Below, piece by piece: positions 56,434 through 64,000 of a DNA stretch of 64,000 nt. A program made the position numbers and the translations under genes. Below the pieces are notes generated by a model. The model was given only the letters and a program-made list of their open reading frames with translations, made no database searches and was not told the origin of the DNA. The DNA lies in contig NC_085138.1 of the NCBI RefSeq assembly GCF_035046485.1, positions 61,434,580 to 61,498,579 of the forward strand, given 5' to 3'. Each line of letters begins with the position of its first letter. The stretch's first letter is position 1. The DNA comes from Aedes albopictus (taxonomy: Eukaryota > Arthropoda > Insecta > Diptera > Culicidae).

Positions 56434-57460
56434 ATGCTAAAAGCAGTGGAAAAGTGTCCGGGCTTGTACTGCGGCCGGACGCTGTTGGAAAATGCATCGT
56501 ACAGTGACTGTGGTGCTTGTATGCGGGGCTTCCGGGTCGACAAGCAGTACATTTGCTCGCCCTGCCAGAACGACCTCAGCGAGTACGACTGGCTCTATCT
56601 GGGCTTTATGGCCATCCTACCGCTGATCATCCACTGGTTCTGTATCGATCTGAACCGGCAAAACCAGCGCAAATTCACCAAGGGGGAAATGATTCTGCAC
56701 GCGAGCGCCTGCATCGAGGTACTGCTGTCGGCGTTCTTAACCATTCTCTTCACGGATCCCGTCTGGGAGTTGCGGATCAATTCCTGTGGCGTCCGAGTGC
56801 TGTCCGATTGGTACACGCTGTTTCACAATCCGACACCGAACTACGAGACGACGCTGTACTGCACCCAGGAGGCGGTTTACCCGCTGCAGACGATGATCTT
56901 CGTGTTCTATCTGTTCTGCGTTACGTTCATGATAATCATAAGGCCGGTGCTGAACGCGAGAGCCTTGCCCGTTTGCGGGAAGATGGCCGTGTATTACGCA
57001 CTGTATATCTTCCCGATACTTTCGCTGCTGCATGCAGTGGCCGGTGGTCTTATTTGTATGTATATTTTGGACCCTTGCTTATATTAATATTGTTCACATG
57101 AATCCGTCTTTCCAGATTACCTGTTCCCCTATCTCAGCATTGTAATCTCGGTGGTATCGAATGCATTGCATTTCTCGTTCAAACTGGACCAGACGATGAG
57201 GTCTTTGCTGGAAAATTCAGTCACACAGATGCGCAATGTGACTATTATTCGTAAGTATCATCATCGTTACGTTACCTAATCAAGGATTTTGGTTTTAAAC
57301 AAATCTGGATACCATTTTAGTGGGACATTGGCTATTGCTGGCGTATGGAATTATTTCGATTCGTTTCGAAATTTCTTATTTCTCCCTGTTGCTTGTGCCC
57401 GTTCCGGCACTATTTTACATCTTTACCGCCAAGTACACCGATCCGGATAATTTTAAGTAA
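56434..57460 (+). CDS. JKAMP: JKAMP/JAMP-like ER membrane protein (3 exons, complete)
   Basis: JKAMP is a multi-pass ER membrane protein that links proteasomes and ubiquitin ligases to the ERAD machinery and modulates JNK signalling in mammals. The exons are 56434-57055, 57116-57250 and 57321-57460, with GTATGT/GTAAGT donors and TTTCCAG/TTTTAG acceptors in matching phases. Together they encode 298 residues (human protein slightly over 300). Visible motifs are the N-terminal cysteine-rich segment (CPGLYCGRTLL, CGACMRGFRV, ICSPCQ), YDWLYLGFMAILPLIIHWF, VLSDWYTLFHNPTPNYETT, CTQEAVYPLQT, and the last helices (GHWLLLAYGII, PVPALFYIFTAKYTDP). I chose the ATG at 56434 because it precedes the conserved CxGLYCG at the usual distance. 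The gene is on the same strand as the CREB3-like exons 3 kb upstream. It looks intact. Confidence 0.95.
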
Positions 57461-57623
57461 ATTCCACAATTTAGAACTGTAGCCCTAAATATGTTTTAAT
57501 TAGTTATCCAAGAACACTGTGTGATAATTTATTGCTATTTCCTTTAGAACAGTCTATTATTTTCGTAGATGATGTTTCACAAAGGCCCGTAAATTTATCA
57601 CGTTAAAACCGCCCAGCAATAAA
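57461..57623 (+). terminator. JKAMP 3' UTR and polyadenylation signal
   Basis: AATAAA at 57618-57623 lies about 160 nt after the stop codon and is the first canonical signal downstream. Confidence 0.75.
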
Positions 57624-58165
57624 ATGTGTACCTACGTGCATAATTTTCAAACTAGTTCTTGCGTCCACAAATTCGTTGAATTTGCAAAAAATCTTGCACG
57701 GGAATCTTGCTTGGTTTACTTGTGTCCTTCGTAAACTAAAACATACATGCTCTTTATATCAAAAAATCTGATTTTGTGAATGTATCACTGTTACACATGT
57801 TTGGTGTTGTCTGCAAATTATGCACATGTTTTTTACCCTACTTACATTTTCTATACATACGTTTTAATCATAGGGGTCATTCGCGTCTTTGGTAAAAATT
57901 ATCAAGAATTTTTTTGGGAACTCTGTTACAAGTTTCATCGAAAATTTCTACGGCGATTCTTTTGAGAAATTGTCAGGTAATTCCTTTGGAAACTTCATTG
58001 ATCAGTTCTCGGCAATGCTTCAGCGATGGCTTTGCGAAATTCTTCAGAATATTTTTTCTACGGAAAATTCGTTTGAAAAATCCTCTGGTAATTAATTTCG
58101 GAATAACTTATTTTGAAAATGCATTTGGCGAATTTCCTGTAAGCTACCCCATGGAAACCTTTCAA
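57624..58165. other. JKAMP downstream flank and degenerate repeats
   Basis: After AT-rich flank, 57850-58130 holds degenerate 'gaaattctt' and 'ttcctttgg' repeats. The gypsy element is inserted after it at 58166. Confidence 0.45.
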
Positions 58166-58566
58166 TGTGGTGGACAATTACGGCGGAGTAGATTTAGACC
58201 GGATAACGATAATATTTCAGTCGAAATTCGGGCACGGGAAAACAAACAACTCGACGCGTGTACTCTCGAAACAATTCTGTTTTATTCTCTTCTTTATTGC
58301 TCTCCACCACTCTCACACAGTCGTATATTGTACGTGCAGTTGAAACCCGGAATTTTCGACTAGCGAAGTTGGATTTTTCTCCAAATCCGTGCGTCGGACC
58401 TAACTTCGGAAGTGGTGCGCTGTATAGCGGACCAGGTTTGCTATACAGCGCACCACTTCCGAAGTTAGGTCCGACTCACGGATTTGGAGAAAAATCCAAC
58501 TTCGCTAGTCGAAAACTCCGATTTTCAACTAAATTGAGAATACACGAAGGGTAGGTCGTCACCACA
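58166..58566 (-). repeat. 3' LTR of the gypsy element, with MITE insertion
   Basis: This is the LTR downstream of pol on the minus strand. It is interrupted by the 213-bp element at 58328-58540. Without it the length is 186 bp, as in the other LTR. Confidence 0.93.
58328..58540. mobile_element. 213-bp TA-flanked foldback MITE in the gypsy 3' LTR
   Basis: TA at 58326-58327 and 58541-58542. The centre is a strong inverted repeat (GGAAGTGGTGCGCTGTATAG and complement), and outer arms include TCGACTAGCGAAGTTGGATT and complement; the outermost TTG/GAA ends match imperfectly. The other LTR has an uninterrupted GTCGTATACACG, which is the empty site. Confidence 0.92.
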
Positions 58567-58581
58567 CTACCCCCCTCCTAG

Positions 58582-60307
58582 TTACACCATAAACCTCACT
58601 CGATGTCCCGATGGTGTAACTAAAGTCTTTTGATCTCCTTGTTGATCTGTCAAGGGCTCTTGCGACAGATGTGCTGGTTTCAATCGATCGATAGAAATCC
58701 TTTGTGCTTTTCCTTTGATCAAAACATCCATGAACTTGTTTTCTCGGTGTAGAACTTCGTATGGACCATCGTAGGGTTTCTGCAAAGGCTTTTCTACAGC
58801 GTCGAATCGCACAAACACATGAGTGGATTTCATCAATTGTTTGTTAATGAAGAATCTCTTCTTAGAATGGTTTGTTGTCTCAACAGGTCTGAGACTATCG
58901 AAGACGTTATGCAGCCTCTTGGAGAAGTCTGTGCGATCGTTACATTCCTTTGGTGCATCAAAGAACTCACCTGGTATGCGCAGTCCTTGGCCGTACACTA
59001 GGTCAGCAGCGGAACATTTCATGTCCTCTCGATGAGCCGTTCGGAGTCCGAGCAATATCATTGGCAATCTGAAGTACCAGTTCTTCGAATCGACGCATGT
59101 GATAGCTGCTTTCAGTTGCCTGTGGAATCGCTCTACCAGACCGTTCGCCTGAGGGTGGTAGGCGGTTGTTCGACAGTGCGAGGCACCAAGTATGGTTGAC
59201 AGTTCCCTAAATACCTCGGATTCAAACTGCCGACCTTGATCCGATGTGATGAATTCCGGGCAACCAAACCGCGAAATCCACTGTGAACATAAAGCTGTTG
59301 CTACGGAATGGGCGGTCATGTCGACTAACGGTACAGCTTCAGGCCATTTCGTGAAGCGATCCACTATTGTGAGTAGATAGGAGTACCCATTCGACTGCGG
59401 TAGCGGTCCAACCAAATCTATGTGGATATGGTTAAAGCGAGATTTGGGTAATTCAAAAGAGCCAAATGGTGATGTAGTATGGCGATGAATCTTTGATCTT
59501 TGACATGGAATGCACGTTTTAACAAATTTAGTAATGTCAGTATTCATATGTGGCCATACAAACCGTTCAGAAACCAACTTTCGAGTTGCACGGATACCAG
59601 AATGTGAAATTCCGTGCATATGAACCAATATTGTGTGTCGATGCTGTTTCGGAACAAATAGTCGACTTACATTGGTAGAAGAGTCGCAATACAACGGTTT
59701 CGTACTCCCATCTAGTCTTTTAGGCTCCAGGCGTAGGGAAGTGTGTTTAGACTTAATGATGTCCTTCAGTTCGTCATCATTTTCTTGGTCGATAGCGATT
59801 ACCTTGTAATCCACCGGCGACGGGCAACTGATTGCAGCCATTCTTGATAGAACATCGGCGGTTACGTTCTCTTTTCCACTAACGTGTCGAATATCAGTGG
59901 TAAACTGCGAAATGTACTGTAAAGCTCGTTCCTCGTGATGTAACCGACACGTCGAATTCGACGTGAGGGCGTGCGTCAAAGGGTTATGATCGGTGTATAT
60001 CATGAGTCGTCGCCCTTCCAAAAGGTACCTGAAGTACTTCACAGCCATTTTTATGGCCATCAGTTCCCGTCCGAAAGTGGAATAGTTTCGCTGCGCTGCT
60101 GTGAATTTCTCCGAATAGAATCCCAAAGGCTGCCAACATCCGTTCGAAAATTGTTGCAAAACGGCGCCAGCCGCAGTGTTGGAGGCGTCTACCATCAGCC
60201 CTAGTGGCTTCTCGGGATCTGGATAGTACAGGAGAGTCGCTTCAGCAAGTGCATGTTTGCAATCATCGAATGCCGTTTGAGCTGCGTCGTTCCAAATGAT
60301 TTTCCTA
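58582..60307 (-). pseudogene. Gypsy pol segment 3: RNase H and integrase
   Basis: After the insertion at 60308-61048 the minus-strand frame reads KIIWNDAAQTAFDDCKHALA, the RNase H-like MVDASNTAAGAVLQQF, IYTDHNPLTHAL, then integrase: the HHCC zinc region (HGISHSGIRATRKLV, CIPCQRSK), DLVGPLPQSNGYSYLLTIVD, FITSDQGRQFES and AYHPQANGLVERFHRQLK. The core D-D-E residues are present. The stop is at 58582-58584. The frame is intact within this segment and restores to the previous one if the insertion and one TA are removed. Confidence 0.93.
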
Positions 60308-61048
60308 CACGCTAACCCTCAGTTACCCAGATTGGTGTCAAAGCGACCCAGACTGAGCAAAACTGCAGTTACTCTAAACTGAGTAAAGGCACCTTTACTC
60401 AAATCTGGGTTACCGATGTTGGTGGCAAAATCTGGGTAAACGATACCCAGCTCCTCCGGGGCCTTGATTTTGTTAATTTATTTTCAATTTAGATTTTAAA
60501 TAAAAAGCTCTTAATTTCCATGTGCTGTTCACTTACCTGATGCTGGAAAACAGTTCCCCGGAATAATTCCACTGTTTTCCCGTCATTTATCGGCATATTT
60601 TTCGCGAAAACATTCATAGTTTTCAGCGTTCTCCTGACCGCTGCCCTAGGGGCAAGACACTGTGCAATCCGGAGCAACTCTGAGCAATCCTGAGTAACTC
60701 TTTTTGCTCGAATCCATTCAGAAACGTCTCTACGAAGCGGGAAATCAGGCAAGACTGCTTGATTTTTCACTGATATCTGGCAACACTTCAGGAAAACCAG
60801 AGTGATCCAGAGCAATCCTGAGGAATTCTGAGCAACACTTCGATAACAGAGTTACTCTCGCTGTATCTGTCCTGCCCCTAGCCGCTGCCATATTCTCAAG
60901 CTGAAAAGTGACAAAGTGCCGATTACCCAGATCTTTACCCAAATTCAACGAATCTGGGTTTTCGGGTTACCCGGATTATGACAACTGCTAACAACATGAA
61001 AATCCGGGTCGAATCGACCCAGTCGATGGGTAGTTTCAGGTTAGCGTG
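60308..61048. mobile_element. 741-bp TA-flanked element in gypsy pol (CACGCTAACC ends)
   Basis: CACGCTAACC and GGTTAGCGTG are perfect inverted ends with TA at 60306-60307 and 61049-61050. Interior words GTTACCCAGATT, GAGTAAAG and AATCCTGAG(C/G)AA recur. Its small ORFs show no recognised domain. It separates RT from RNase H. Confidence 0.9.
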
Positions 61049-61495
61049 TAGTATCATTTTTCTTGTTTTCGGGAATTAATGCCCTCAGCGGTGCTTGCAT
61101 GTCGGTAGCTTGTTGAATAAAACGCTTGTATCCGTTTACAAGGGCCAGAAATCGACGTAATTCCTTAACAGTTTCCGGTCGCTCGAAGTTTGCCACAGCC
61201 GCAACACGTTCTGGAACAGGTCGTACACCGTCTTTGTTGATAATATATCCGATAAACTCGACTTCTTCTTGAGCGAATTTGCATTTTTGCAAATTGATAA
61301 CAAGTCCGTTGGATTTGAGCCGTTCAAAGACTATGCGCAAATGTTCAGCGTGTTCTTCGGGGGAAGCCGAAGCGATACATATGTCATCTATAAAGACAAC
61401 GACGAAATCGAGGTCCCCGAAGAGCTTGTGCATGAATCTTTGGAATGTTTGTCCCGCATTGCATAGTCCAAACTGCATTCGGGTGAACTCAAATA
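61049..61495 (-). pseudogene. Gypsy pol segment 2: reverse transcriptase catalytic half
   Basis: Minus-strand MQFGLCNAGQTFQRFMHKLF, VVVFIDDICIASAS (catalytic I-D-D), LVINLQKCKFAQEEVEFIGY and VKELRRFLALVNGYKRFIQ are RT palm and thumb motifs. It is joined upstream to PR-RT segment 1 across the MITE at 61496-61708. No stop codon inside. Confidence 0.93.
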
Positions 61496-61708
61496 TTGTG
61501 CGTTTAGCACTAAATTGATTTCCGAAAAAACTTCATCGACTTCCGCTGCCTTTCCTATGCGTTAAACATAACGTCGGAAGTAGTGCGCTGTACAGTAAAT
61601 CTGGTTTTCTATACAGCGCACTACTTCCGACGTTATGTTTAACGCATAGGAAAGGCAGCGGAAGTCGATGAAGTTTTTTCGGAAATCAATTTAGTGCTAA
61701 ACGCACAA
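61496..61708. mobile_element. 213-bp TA-flanked foldback MITE in gypsy RT
   Basis: TTGTGCGTTTAGCAC and its complement at the ends, TA at 61494-61495 and 61709-61710. The arms are near-perfect to the centre (GGAAGTAGTGCGCTGTACAG and complement). It has the same length and central motif as 58328-58540. Excision joins FGL to FEFTRMQ in frame. Confidence 0.93.
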
Positions 61709-62602
61709 TAAGCCGAACGGGGTAATGACTGCAGTTTTGGGTATGTCATCTGGTTCAACAGGAATTTGATGGTAAGCTCTCTCTAAATCTAATGTAGTGT
61801 AAATTGACTTACCATGGAACGAGTTCAGTAGGTCGTGTACGTGTGGAACGGGATACTTATCCGGGGTGGTTACATGATTTAGTCGTCGATAATCACCCAC
61901 AAAGCGAAGTTGTCCACTCTTTTTGGGCACACAGTGTAGTGGACTAGCCCAGCAGCTGCTCGAACGGCGACAAATCCCCAATTCCATCATTAACTGAAAT
62001 TCCTGTTGAGCGGCTTTCATTTTATCCGGAGGTAAACGTCGGGCTTTACTAGCCACTGGCGGCCCTTTCGTCACTATGTGGTGCGTGACATTGTGACTTA
62101 CCTCCATACGCATCGTGGAAGGGCGAGTTAATTCCGGAAACTCCTCCAACAACTTTCGGAAAGGATGATGATAATCAACGGTTGTTACGCCAAACACAGC
62201 TGGAGAAACCATTCCACCTGTTGTTGTCAGCTTCGTAGTTTGGTCGATAATGCGCCTATTTTTGAGGTCAACAGCCAATCCAAAAAACGACAGAAAATCC
62301 GCTCCGATAATCGCAGTTGAGACGTCAGCCACCAGGAAACTCCAGGAAAATCTTCGACGTAATCCGAGATCAACGTACAAAAAACGGGATTCGTAAGTCT
62401 TGATGCTCGTGTTGTTGGCTGCATGAAGTACGAAATTGCTTGGGGGATTCTGTTTATCCTTCAGCGAGGCTGGCACAATCGACACATCCGATCCCGTGTC
62501 GATCAAAAAGCGAATGTTGTTGGTGTCGTCACGAATTAGCAAACGGCGGCTTTGATTAGCACCCACCCCTGCCGTACGAGATGGGCAGTTTGCTAGTTTT
62601 TT
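61709..62602 (-). pseudogene. Gypsy pol segment 1: protease and N-terminal RT, entered by -1 frameshift
   Basis: From the A AAA AAC site the -1 frame reads ANCPSRTAGVGANQSRR, the aspartic protease RFLIDTGSDVSIVP and AIIGADFL, then RT (CRRSSSCWASPLHCVPKKSG, RFVGDYRRLNHVT, YTTLDLERAYHQIPV, AVITPFGL). It is open to the MITE at 61496-61708. Confidence 0.93.
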
Positions 62603-63408
62603 GAAAATTGCTGGAATCCGCAAGGCGAACGACACTGACGTGCTCGGTTGCCATACTTTCGATGGTACCAACATGTTTCCGTTTGGTCTGATGAACGGCG
62701 GGCGCGCGAACTGGAACGACTCCGGCCTCTTCCGGTTGACTTCAGCTTACGAATTTCGGCGGTAAGATAAGCAATCTGCTAATTTAATTCCTCCTGGCCC
62801 GGGACTGCTGCTGCTGTTGGCGGCGCCGGTACAGTCGCCGCTGCTACGTGGGAAAACGTTGAGTCCAACATTTTGTCGGCCATCTCCGCCAGCTTGGAAA
62901 GAGTACCATCATGAATCGCGAGCACAGATCGAACATTTGGCGGAAGCCTTTGGATGAACAACATTTTCATAAGATTGTCATCAACTCGCAAGCCGGCCGC
63001 CAGGTCCTGCATTTTCGCAAGTAAATGCGTTGGCTTCATGTCTCCCAGATCGCAGGAATTGAGCAATTTTTCCATCTTCGCTTGAGGTGACATTTCGAAG
63101 CGCCGCAGAAGTCTTTCCTTGATAGCGTCGTACTTGTTCGCTTGCGGCGGGTTTGCCACGAGATCGGAGATGTGACACAAAACTGTTTGGTCCACCTTGG
63201 CGATAATATGATAGAACCTGGTTTCATCTCGGGTCACACCTGCCAGGACGAACTGGGCCTCTGCTTGTGCGAACCACATCGCGGGGTCCGTCTTCCAGAA
63301 GTCCGGCAATTTTACAGCTACGGACGCCGTAGTCGCTGTCGCCGTCGTCGTCTATGCTGTCATTGCTGCCGGCGTCGCCACCGTCGGCGTCGTGCCTTCG
63401 GACGTCAT
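62593..63408 (-). pseudogene. Gypsy Gag with CHCC motif and two in-frame TAG codons
   Basis: The likely start is ATG at 63406-63408 (MTSEGTTPTVATPAAM). The same frame carries LPDFWKTDPAMWFAQAEAQF, VLCHISDLVANPP, RRFEMSPQAKMEKLL, MLFIQRLPPNVRSVL and later IAYLTAEIRKL, the CX2HX9CX3C motif (CWYHRKYGNRARQCRSPC) and a final TAG at 62593-62595. Two internal TAG codons (63352-63354 and 62779-62781) interrupt it, so this copy should not give full Gag by normal translation. Gag forms the particle and binds RNA. Confidence 0.88.
62596..62602 (-). promoter_or_regulatory. -1 ribosomal frameshift heptamer A AAA AAC
   Basis: On the minus strand the gag frame reads TCA AAA AAC TAG. The heptamer is in the correct phase (X XXY YYZ) and is followed immediately by the gag stop, while the -1 frame continues directly into protease. 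This is the canonical gag-pol recoding arrangement. Confidence 0.85.
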
Positions 63409-63536
63409 GGTTTGCACAGCGCGAAAGAAAGAATCAAGATGGCGATTTTTCTTCTGTCCGAATGCCGATTCGATTTGGTCCGTTTTACCGCAAAACACGC
63501 GAGGAAATTCAGAATTTCCGACTTTCGATTGTACGC

Positions 63537-63548
63537 TCGGGGTCACCA
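63537..63548 (-). promoter_or_regulatory. Primer binding site, tRNA-Trp type
   Basis: Minus-strand TGGTGACCCCGA lies one base from the 5' LTR end. CsRn1-type elements are known to use tRNA-Trp. Confidence 0.75.
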
Positions 63549-63549
63549 A

Positions 63550-63735
63550 TGTGGTGGACAATTACGGCGGAGTAGATTTAGACAGGATAACGATAATATT
63601 TCAGTCGAAATTCGGGCACGGGAAAACAAACAACTCGACGCGTGTACTCTCGAAACAATTCTGTTTTATTCTCTTCTTTATTGCTCTCCACCACTCTCAC
63701 ACAGTCGTATACACGAAGGGTAGGTCGTCACCACA
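63550..63735 (-). repeat. 5' LTR of the gypsy element
   Basis: 186 bp, TGTGGTGGAC to GTCACCACA. It matches the other LTR except for one base and carries the uninterrupted GTCGTATACACG site. Confidence 0.93.
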
Positions 63736-64000
63736 TTACCTTTGGCGGAAATTTTTTTGGCTAATCCTTTGGAAATCCTTTTAGCCATTTTTATTGGATT
63801 TGATCCTAAAATTCCTATAAGATTATTTTTGGGGTTTTCTTGGACAATTTTTTTGAAAACTCATTCGGAAATTTCAGCAATTTCTTTGGAAGTTTCATCG
63901 GCAGTCCTTTTGCTAATACACCTGACAATTACTTTTATAATTCTTTCAATAGTTCCTTTTGAAATTCATTCGGCAGGTATTTTGAAAATTCCTTAGTTAA
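63736..64000. repeat. Degenerate 'ggaaatttt / attcctt' repeat at the right edge
   Basis: Same class as the blocks at 57850-58130 and 8990-11120, consistent with the gypsy element having inserted into such repeat sequence. No coding domain. Confidence 0.55.

Larger units (their letters stand above)
58166..63735 (-). mobile_element. CsRn1-like Ty3/gypsy retrotransposon with both LTRs
   Basis: The LTRs start TGTGGTGGAC and end GTCACCACA: 63550-63735 (186 bp) and 58166-58566 (186 bp once the 213-bp MITE and one TA are removed). They differ at one position (about 58200 versus 63584). On the minus strand the PBS TGGTGACCCCGA (plus 63537-63548) fits the tRNA-Trp type used by CsRn1 elements, and a purine tract AGGAGGGGGGTAG precedes the 3' LTR. 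Gag carries the CX2HX9CX3C motif typical of CsRn1. No env is seen. No target duplication: flanks are TCAA and TTAC. Two TA-type insertions sit in pol and one in the LTR-internal or LTR sequence as listed. Confidence 0.93.

Noticed and set aside
60489..60948. Minus-strand ORFs inside the 741-bp element as a transposase
   Set aside because: No DDE-like motif or helix-turn-helix pattern is visible and the frames are short.

Overview
The window is nuclear DNA of an insect, most likely an Aedes-type culicine mosquito. Spliced genes with insect-style introns sit in a very repeat-rich, AT-rich background. The transposon set (Bel-Pao, copia, CsRn1-type Ty3/gypsy, I-like and RTE-like LINEs, Penelope, tRNA-derived SINEs, Helitron-like elements, many foldback MITEs) is the one I associate with Aedes. 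The species call is inference. There are no bacterial operons, CRISPR arrays or rRNA genes. Two runs of 500 N (29949-30448 and 55449-55948) are assembly gaps.

Three host genes are supported by domain content and matching splice phases. (1) A minus-strand gene encoding the C-terminal tandem BRCT region of a 53BP1-like DNA-damage protein (exons within 27393-28582). Its N-terminal part is not visible and the exons run toward a minisatellite and a gap. (2) A plus-strand CREB3-family bZIP transcription factor (exons 41814-42295 and 52112-53344), whose zipper and membrane-anchor exons are not visible. (3) A complete three-exon plus-strand JKAMP/JAMP gene (56434-57460), an ER membrane protein of the ERAD system. 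It probably lies inside a downstream intron of the CREB3-like gene, which would place two ER-stress genes together. A possible first exon of an unidentified minus-strand gene is at 12149-12178, and a possible promoter with a non-coding exon is at 32164-32396.

Layout: 1-4336 Bel-Pao element (minus, runs off the left edge); 4484-7371 MITEs; 8990-11120 degenerate 'ttcctccaggg' repeats; 11483-16632 dense MITE and Helitron-like cluster; 17182 to about 25420 an I-like LINE (minus) whose gag is interrupted by three precisely delimited DNA elements; 25776-27018 hairpin MITEs; 27393-28582 53BP1-like exons; 28775-30448 minisatellite and gap; 30453-40920 Helitron-like element, SINEs, an RTE-like LINE fragment, a tandem array and MITEs; 41060-53344 CREB3-like gene, with two RTE-like LINEs and a compact copia element in its 9.8-kb intron; 53480-56260 repeats, Penelope fragment and gap; 56434-57623 JKAMP; 58166-63735 CsRn1-like gypsy element with both LTRs.

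All seven LTR and LINE units with readable coding sequence lie on the minus strand. Several elements can be ordered in time because removing a later insertion with one copy of its target-site duplication restores the host element's reading frame. The most informative single signal is an in-frame A AAA AAC heptamer followed at once by the gag stop codon in the gypsy element, a textbook -1 ribosomal frameshift site.
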